From Rhynchospora pubera (taxonomy: Eukaryota; Streptophyta; Magnoliopsida; Poales; Cyperaceae): 64,000 bases of DNA. The notes under the pieces are model-generated. The model did not search any database and had not been told where the DNA came from. It was given only the letters and a program-made list of their open reading frames with translations. The stretch spans positions 22,429,501 to 22,493,500 of the forward strand of contig CM051460.1 of assembly GCA_028095005.1 (NCBI GenBank), read 5' to 3'. Positions 58,201-64,000 of this stretch are shown in pieces. A program made the translations under genes and the position numbers. How positions within the stretch are numbered: position 1 is the first letter of the stretch; every line of letters starts with the position of its first letter.

Positions 58201-61200
58201 AGATTAAGTATGACACGCTTTGTCTGCTCTTTTTTCTCCAAAACAGGGTCTAGCTTACCCTGTTTATACAACAAAAAATTATTTTGAAAAAAAAAATGAA
58301 GATAGCGTGACAAATAAATAATTCAAAAGTAAGCTAATCTGTATAACCTAAATTATCTAAATAACACCTAAGCTACCCTTGAATCAATATCTATAATATT
58401 GTCGTGGGAAAAAAATAGCCAACTCAAAGAATATATAATATAAAATTAATAAACTTTCGGGAATGGGAACTTTTATTTCTAAATGAAAAATAAGTATCAA
58501 ACATCCATTAATCAACAAGGAAACAAGATTACAAACCAGTAGTTAGAAATGTAAAAATCACAACTATAGCCAAATCAACTGATATACAAGAAAGCTATTA
58601 ATATACAAGAAGCTATTGATATACAAGAAAGCAATTTTATATATAATATAAATACCTCAAAAGGAGAACAACAATGCTAACAGATTTACTTATATAGGCC
58701 TCTTTTAGCATGTTCATCCAAATAGAACAAGCAGAAACCTTGTACAAGATACCACTAAACAAGCTTGTTCATGCATAAACCAAACACAACCGTACCTCTT
58801 ACTATACTCTGTTTGGATGCAAGAAGAAGAAGAGGAAGAAGGAAGAAGGGAAGAAAAAAAATTATAAACAATCCAAACTCTTCACAAAGTTACACACTTC
58901 CCAATACTTCTTCCCACTTCTTCCCTTCTTCCCTTCTTTCCACACCTATCCAAACGGAGCCATATATATATAATGCCAAAGTACCAATTTCTCAATAATT
59001 AGCCGGTCCAAGTAAGAACAAACTGGGCATCTCAATAATTAACCGGTACAAGAACAAACTGGGCATCTTAAAAGAAAACATCGCTATATATAATGCCCAA
59101 GTACTAATTTTTCGACATTGTAGATACATGCATAATATATTTCCCATTTTACAACGGTATAAAAGGTATTTTTAGAAGTTCTGCTAGGACAAAAAAAAGG
59201 ATTTCAAAATTAAAAAAAAAAAACTTACACTAAATGCAACATCACCATGGCATGGCCTAAAAGTTGTTAAACTCAGTTTGTGCCACAATTCATAAAATAA
59301 TTTTGAGAAAAAAAATAACACCTCCTCAGCCAGCTTAGTTAGATTAGCGCTGTATTCCTCAAGAGTTGGCATTTTCTGCCCACTGCTTCCACATCCAGCA
59401 CCTGCACCCACAGCCTCTGTGCTTTCCCAAACCATCCTTGTAACCTACATATCGAAATTAAATATATCAGATCATTAGCGTCAGGGATTCGCTGATGGGA
59501 TTCGCTGATGGTCCCATTTCAGACAATGTTTCTCAAAAATATTATAGACCACTTGAATAAATAAAAATGACAAGTTAGTAAGTTACCTATAATTGCAAAT
59601 TTCTCAATGCCCCCAGATATCACTGATAGTACCCAAAAACTATGTTGAATTTTTAGTCGAGAATTTAGGAAAGCAAGTCAGGGTTATCTATAGACATCCA
59701 ATAAAGATGACCAAGTTTTAACAATGTAAGTTGCTCCTGTGCTTTTTTTTTTTTTTTAGACATCACAGAAGTTCTAACCAAGAGGACGAAGAACATAACA
59801 GTAAATTTCCATAGCTTTAACCTGATTACGAATATTGCTGGGATCGGCCCCAAGGTTCTCAAGCACGCGAAAAGCAACACCTTCTTCCTCTCGCAACAAA
59901 CCAAGGAGCAAGTGCTCTGATCCTATGTAGTTGTAGCCTGAAATTATAAAACATCGCATCAGTAGATGTTAAACCCCAATTTTAGCATGACAGTAGCATC
60001 ATATGAAGTACAGAAAAATACTTCCAGAAAAAGAAGCATGCACAAATACTTCATTTGAAGTACGAACAAAAACATTATATAGTTTTATATCTGCCAAATT
60101 TCTCCATATCATTATTTTACTTAAGATGGTAAAACAATGTTTCATCAAAAAGTATTTCACGAAATTTGGGAAAGAAAACTACAATAGTTGTTTTTATATA
60201 AATTTACAACAATTTGCAGTAGCAAAATGAACCATAGAATATGTCAGATGACCTAGATGAGATGAGCATTTTATAAGATTCAGGAATGAAAAAGGAAATC
60301 CACAACAATCATATTAGACCATTACTATAAATACGTCCTATATACCTAATTCAGAATTATAAATTCGGAATAACAGCATTCAAGACATCACACACATCAA
60401 AATGCCACAATTCCAACATTTCGTAGGTAGTGATAACAAAACAAAACAAAAATATCACAACGGCAATAAATAAATCAAATCAAACAAAATAAAAGAATAC
60501 AAAAATAATACCAAGTTGAAAAGCTTCTCCCAAGGAAAGCTCGAAAACCCGCTTAGCACGGGGAGTGAAAGGGATCTCAACAGACACAAGCCCAGTTCCT
60601 CTGCCGATAATCTTCTCTACCTCGACACGTGCATCTTTTATGTTCATACCCATAGACTTTAGCACTTCTGCTGCTATGCCTGTTCCCTCTCCTATCAGGC
60701 CCAGCAAAATCTGCTCTGTCCCCACAAAGTGGTGTCCTAACCGTCTTGCTTCCTCTTGGGCCAGCAAGACAGCCTTTCGTAAATAAAGGGCTATTATTAG
60801 AAATAAATTTTAATTATCAAATAATTAGAGACTTCCAGGTACTATCATTTTCAAAGGCATCGTTACATAGGCATTTTCCAATCAGAAAATCAATCCCATG
60901 CATTAAAGGAAAGTTCTATTCATTCACAACTAATAAGATTCTCAGAAAGAAAAGATTTATTCTGAGTTCTGACAAAACTTTCACTCCAGAAAGATAAGGT
61001 TACTTCTGCGTCATTTACCAGCTTGTGACATGACGTTTGTTACAACATAATGGAGGTTCTCATAAAAACAACAGTGCTAGTACCTTGGTAGCTTGATCAG
61101 TGAGTGCGTCAAGAATGGCTTTGACCGCAACACTTCTAGCTTGCTTTCGGACTGGTCGCATTGTCTGACCTGGTACGATGGACCCAGCACCAAGGAAGAA

Positions 61201-61365
61201 GGTACGGGGAAGGCAAGACCCGTAAAGTCTTAAAGGACAGGAGTGGACTTTTAATTTGCTCATTGAGACTCTAGCAATAGCATGGGTCTTGGTTGAACGA
61301 CGCAATTGAGCTCGGGTCCCGTGCAAAGCAGGTAAAGCAACTGATTGTACCAATGAACCCGCCAT
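55300..61365 (-). CDS. ClpC-derived double Clp_N gene, locus 1 (no ATPase domains)
   Basis: Predicted exons, all minus: exon 1 61365-61084 (94 codons, MAGSLVQSVALPALHG), exon 2 60773-60512, exon 3 59937-59822, exon 4 59444-59322, hybrid exon 58259-58146, exon 2 57823-57562, exon 3 56766-56651, final exon from 56322. Lengths 282, 262, 116, 123, 114, 262 and 116 keep phases 0,1,0,0,0,1,0 with no stop. Without the solo LTR in the last exon, the frame would end at a TGA after VTRMALESTETG, giving about 437 residues: transit peptide, Clp_N, linker, Clp_N. Motifs include LAQEEARRLGHHFVGTEQ and DARVEVEKIIGRG. The start of mature ClpC in exon 1 has diverged (AILDALTDQATK). Function as an ATPase-free Clp adaptor or decoy is inference; a decaying duplicate is the alternative. 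Confidence 0.65.
55326..56303. mobile_element. Solo LTR inserted in the last exon of locus 1 (978 bp)
   Basis: It runs TG...CA (tgtgacatctgaaaatcc ... gcgggacatgaca), flanked by the 5-bp duplication caagg at 55321-55325 and 56304-56308. The uninterrupted counterpart is at 38079 in locus 2. There are no internal genes. A short tandem duplication (gatcctcctgag) lies near 55990 and 56022. A solo LTR left by LTR-LTR recombination of a gypsy-type element fits best. Confidence 0.88.
56651..56766 (-). CDS. Clp_N exon 3, locus 1 second module
   Basis: 116 bp. GHNYIGSEHLLLGLLREGGG and LETLGANPSNIRTQ, donor CAG|gtaaag. It is almost identical to the locus 2 copy at 38461-38576, more so than to exon 3 of its own first module. 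Confidence 0.85.
57281..57440. mobile_element. Tourist-like MITE (160 bp)
   Basis: The ends gggcctgtttgga / tccaaacgacccc are inverted, and TAA is duplicated at 57278-57280 and 57441-57443, as for PIF/Harbinger MITEs. The paralogous intron at ~39090 is the empty site. Confidence 0.85.
57562..57823 (-). CDS. Clp_N exon 2, locus 1 second module
   Basis: 262 bp, same phases as the first module. VVMLAQEEARRLGHNFAGTE, IGRGSGTVSVEIPFTPRAKR and LELSL are intact. Confidence 0.85.
58146..58259 (-). CDS. Hybrid exon 5/1 of locus 1
   Basis: 114 bp, phase 0-0. GKLDPVLEKKEQTKRVILNL (beginning of ClpC exon 5) continues through GRKTEN into SFEKFTEKALK (end of exon 1). The ATPase Walker A part is missing. 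It joins the first linker exon to a second Clp_N exon 2 in frame. Confidence 0.82.
58807..58960. mobile_element. Tourist-like MITE relative (~154 bp)
   Basis: The ends ctctgtttggatgc / atccaaacggagc are inverted. The core attataaacaatccaaactc is shared with the family at 30621, 57281 and 62455, but both arms were expanded into gaagaa repeats. The paralogous site at ~40467 lacks it. Confidence 0.75.
59322..59444 (-). CDS. Linker exon 4, locus 1
   Basis: 41 codons, phase 0-0: RMVWESTEAVGAGAGCGSSG, QKMPTLEEY and LTKLAEE. This is the flexible segment between Clp_N and the first ATPase domain in ClpC. Confidence 0.82.
59822..59937 (-). CDS. Clp_N exon 3, locus 1 first module
   Basis: 116 bp, phase 1 in and 0 out. 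It encodes the second half of Clp_N, GYNYIGSEHLLLGLLREEEG and LENLGADPSNIRNQ. Donor is CAG|gttaaa. Confidence 0.85.
60512..60773 (-). CDS. Clp_N exon 2, locus 1 first module
   Basis: 262 bp, phase 0 in and 1 out. It encodes the first Clp_N repeat (LLAQEEARRLGHHFVGTEQ, GLIGEGTGIAAEVLKSMG, IPFTPRAKRVFELSL). The usual Met at the start is Leu here, so the ATG used by naive ORF calling does not exist in this copy. Confidence 0.85.
61084..61365 (-). CDS. Exon 1 of locus 1 (transit peptide)
   Basis: The ATG at 61365 opens exactly 94 codons to donor AAG|gtacta, the same length as exon 1 of locus 2. The sequence is rich in Ser, Arg and Thr with few acidic residues, typical of stromal targeting. VRKQARSVAVKA is shared with loci 2 and 3. 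Confidence 0.8.
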
Positions 61366-63235
61366 AGTTTGAAAATGTATGTATAGACCTGTTATTTAAG
61401 ACAGATAGAGCGAGGTAGGGAAGTTACTATCATTTTAATGCTTCCTGTATCAATGCATAATTAGTAGTAAGACATACAATATCTAAATAGTGTATCAAAT
61501 TTATCTGCTTTTGAATAAAAACTTACAGGATTGCCATTTTCTTTTATATTCTTCTAAAATGGGAGAAATTTTCAAAAAAAAAAAAAAAGAAAGAAAACAG
61601 AAACAATAGGAACTAAGTAATTGAAGCATCACAGTGTAAGACGCACAACCATTTCTACATACATGATAACCTTTACTGCACATGATCCGTACAAATAACC
61701 ATGTCTAGTTAAGTTGGGCATTTTGTATCTTGTAAACTACTCGAAAGGTAAACCCAACAGAGCAAAGAAAGAGGGTGAGACCAGGGTTTGGAAAATCGTC
61801 CCATTTCCATTCGATTTAGGGGTTCGGAACTGATATGCATTTTTATCGTATGAATCGATGGAGAGGTAGCCAATTCGTGTTGAATAAGGTTAAATTACAG
61901 TGTGAAATTTCATTCGGTTTAGAGAAAGTCAAAAAGAGCTCCCATAACGGCACTCACCTGGAAATAAAAAAAGGTGACGAAGATGCCTTTTTCCTTTTTT
62001 TTTCCTTTTCTTTTACCGAGTGAATGTGAAAGCTCGTAGGAAGGAAGGAGGGTATAGGGTTTAAGGTACGAAGATGGTTTGGAGAAGAAGCAACCGGATT
62101 CCAAAACGGTAACAGAAAACCAAAATAGAAATAAAAAGAGGATTGAAGTCCGGAATTTAAGAGAATTATTTATTTTTATAAACTATTTTTATTTTATAGA
62201 CTATAATTAGAATTATATGACTCAACTTCCTTCAATATGTGGCTTTTCTCTTTTTTTAAAGACTTTTTCATGACTATTTTCTTTATCAACTTTTTAGTCA
62301 CTTAACAGAACAACTTCGTTATTATAAACATCATCATCATAGTCGATACCTGTCTAAGTTCCTTTAACAAATGATTTATTTAGTTGTGCACTTTTATTTG
62401 TTATAAACACCAAAAGTAAATTCATTTATACTAGATTCACTATTTTAAACACTAGGGGCCGTTTGGATCGCTTAGTAATTTGGAGAATTTGAAGAATTTT
62501 TTATTCCTAAGCATAAATTTATTGGGAAGTGTATAACTTTGTGAAGAGTTTGGATTGTTTATAATAAATTTATGTCTACGAATATGAAATTCCCCAAATT
62601 CCGGTGGGATTCAAACAGCCCCTAAAACTTTTAGCATGGCATACTTGTTATAAACCTTATTATTAGTATAAACACATACTTTAACGATATAAATACCAGT
62701 TTTTTAAACATTAAATTCAATAGTATAAATACATTTTTTATATTAATATTAAATTAAATTCAATAGTATAAATCATTCTTAAATCCATTCATTAGAGTTA
62801 CACCGTCGAACATATAACAGTTAGAATTATTGGTATGAAATGCATTTTTACTAACAACACACAAAGGTGTCGCCGTAGAACCCCAACAACATAAGCAAGC
62901 AAAATTTTGGACCCCGTCTGAATAAAAAGGTAACTGTTGTTCTTATCAAAGAACTGCGCCGTATAAGTACATTCATTTAATTTTAAACATGTAAATAAGT
63001 TACTTTTATTTGAAGGATATAAAATCAAGTCATAATAAAACCAGTAAATGTTTAAATTGAAAGGTAAAACCAGTGTATGTAAATTTAGTACCCGGCCCAA
63101 ATTTGATAATGGGTGGGCCTAACGGTTCTCTTACCTACTGATATTGTACTGACACATGAAGCCCGGACCCCGGTACCAACTGATTTATCTTTCCGCATTG
63201 CCAAAACTTGTAAGCTTTCCCAGTCAGAGCGGATA
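61366..63235. other. 5' flank of locus 1
   Basis: This is the upstream region of exon 1, homologous to the upstream region of locus 2 and sharing its order of short blocks. It carries one MITE (62455-62622). No coding region can be supported. The plus ORF at 61835 and minus ORF at 62798 are not kept in the paralogue. Confidence 0.7.
62455..62622. mobile_element. Tourist-like MITE (168 bp)
   Basis: Ends ggggccgtttggatcgc / gattcaaacagcccc, with TA on each side, and the core tgtgaagagtttggattg shared with the other copies. The equivalent spot near 45640 in the locus 2 flank is unoccupied. Confidence 0.82.
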
Positions 63236-64000
63236 GGATAGAATAGAAGGGTCAGAAGAGATCAAGATCACCTACTGGGTAAGCTGCACCTAGTCAGTGA
63301 TGAACTCGCAAAAATTTGTTCCTGTAACGCCTCTGCAAATGCATGGTAGGGGAGCATGCTATCAGGTGGGTGCACTCTATTAAGGTTGAATTAATCACAT
63401 GAAACGCACCCCCCTTGTCAGTGCCTTGGAAGACTCGTCTATGTATGTATCCAGAGTTTTGCTGCAATTAAAGGGCTCTTTTTTAAATTGTTGATCCAGC
63501 AGAATGTTCAATATTTATTTGTCCGGACTCATTTGTCAATTTTATTGTGCATCAGATTGTTATTAGTTTACATTTTTTTTTTTGTACTGTTTTCGCACAT
63601 TCAATCTTTGGTGGGACGCTTATATGAAAATACAGACGAGCTTTCATGAAATTATCTGTACAGTTATAACCCTTTGTGGTACAAGTACCTCTTCAAAAAA
63701 AATGGTCACTGCATTAAATTCCATGAGCTATTTATAAATGTTACAGCAAGCTAGATTAACTTGTAGCTACTTTTTGCAGGCATATGTTTTATTTCGAACA
63801 GTTTATGTCATGAGCTTGACTTTTGGATAAATATTTTTTTCAAACAATAAACAAATTTACGTATATGTTCTTTGCAGTTTAAGTATGCCATGTATTAAAT
63901 GTAGTTGGTTATTTTTCAAATGTTTATAAAATTGCTTCATGTTTATCGACACTTAGTCAGTTGTTAAATTATTATAAATTTGCATCAAATGTAGAAAGCA
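63236..64000. other. Unidentified sequence at the right edge
   Basis: No ORF of note, RNA gene, repeat pair or transposon end is visible. Similarity to the locus 2 flank stops near 63200. Confidence 0.6.

Noticed and set aside
62798..63100. Minus-strand 100-codon ORF
   Set aside because: AT-rich, no motif, and not kept in the duplicated flank of locus 2.

Overview
The window is nuclear DNA of a flowering plant, most likely a eudicot. It is AT-rich, has many introns, and is packed with plant-type transposons. The only recognisable cellular gene family is the plastid chaperone ClpC (Hsp100/Clp). No species can be named from sequence alone.

Layout. (1) 1-18840 is a satellite array of ~173-bp AT-rich monomers arranged in a ~5.2-kb higher-order repeat (HOR). 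There are two full copies and one that is nearly complete. Each copy carries the same 226-bp antisense fragment of plastid-type 16S rRNA. An RTE-type LINE (3531-7108) with an intact 1040-codon ORF and a 15-bp target duplication sits in the first copy only. (2) 18841-20473 is non-coding and holds two foldback MITEs. (3) 20474-63235 is a tandem cluster of three ClpC-derived loci, all on the minus strand. Each locus reuses the same exon module: exon 1 (transit peptide), exons 2-3 (the two halves of the Clp_N domain), exon 4 (linker), and an unusual exon that joins the start of ClpC exon 5 to the end of exon 1. Locus 1 (right) and locus 2 (middle) have a transit peptide plus two Clp_N domains but no ATPase domains, and every recognisable exon up to the second Clp_N is open and phase-consistent. 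Locus 3 (left) continues into the AAA modules but is clearly a pseudogene. It has stops, a frameshift, a missing middle section, and insertions of a gypsy element, a MULE, a Helitron-like segment and an RTE fragment. (4) 63236-64000 has nothing I can identify.

Transposons explain most of the remaining sequence. They are a Ty3-gypsy element (30916-36348, TSD gccag) with a nested hAT MITE, and a Ty1-copia element (46629-53732, TSD ctaga) whose right LTR is preceded by a second copy of the left flank. There is also a solo LTR in a Clp exon, a 1.25-kb MULE with cargo, MULE-type MITEs with 9-bp TSDs, a Tourist-like MITE family and a tRNA-derived SINE.

The most interesting biology is the Clp cluster. 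Unequal exchange between exon 5 and exon 1 seems to have built an in-frame hybrid exon that links successive Clp_N domains. Two loci still encode uninterrupted plastid-targeted double-Clp_N proteins without ATPase domains. Everything here is read by eye, so exon calls rest on splice-site phase and family resemblance, not on transcripts.
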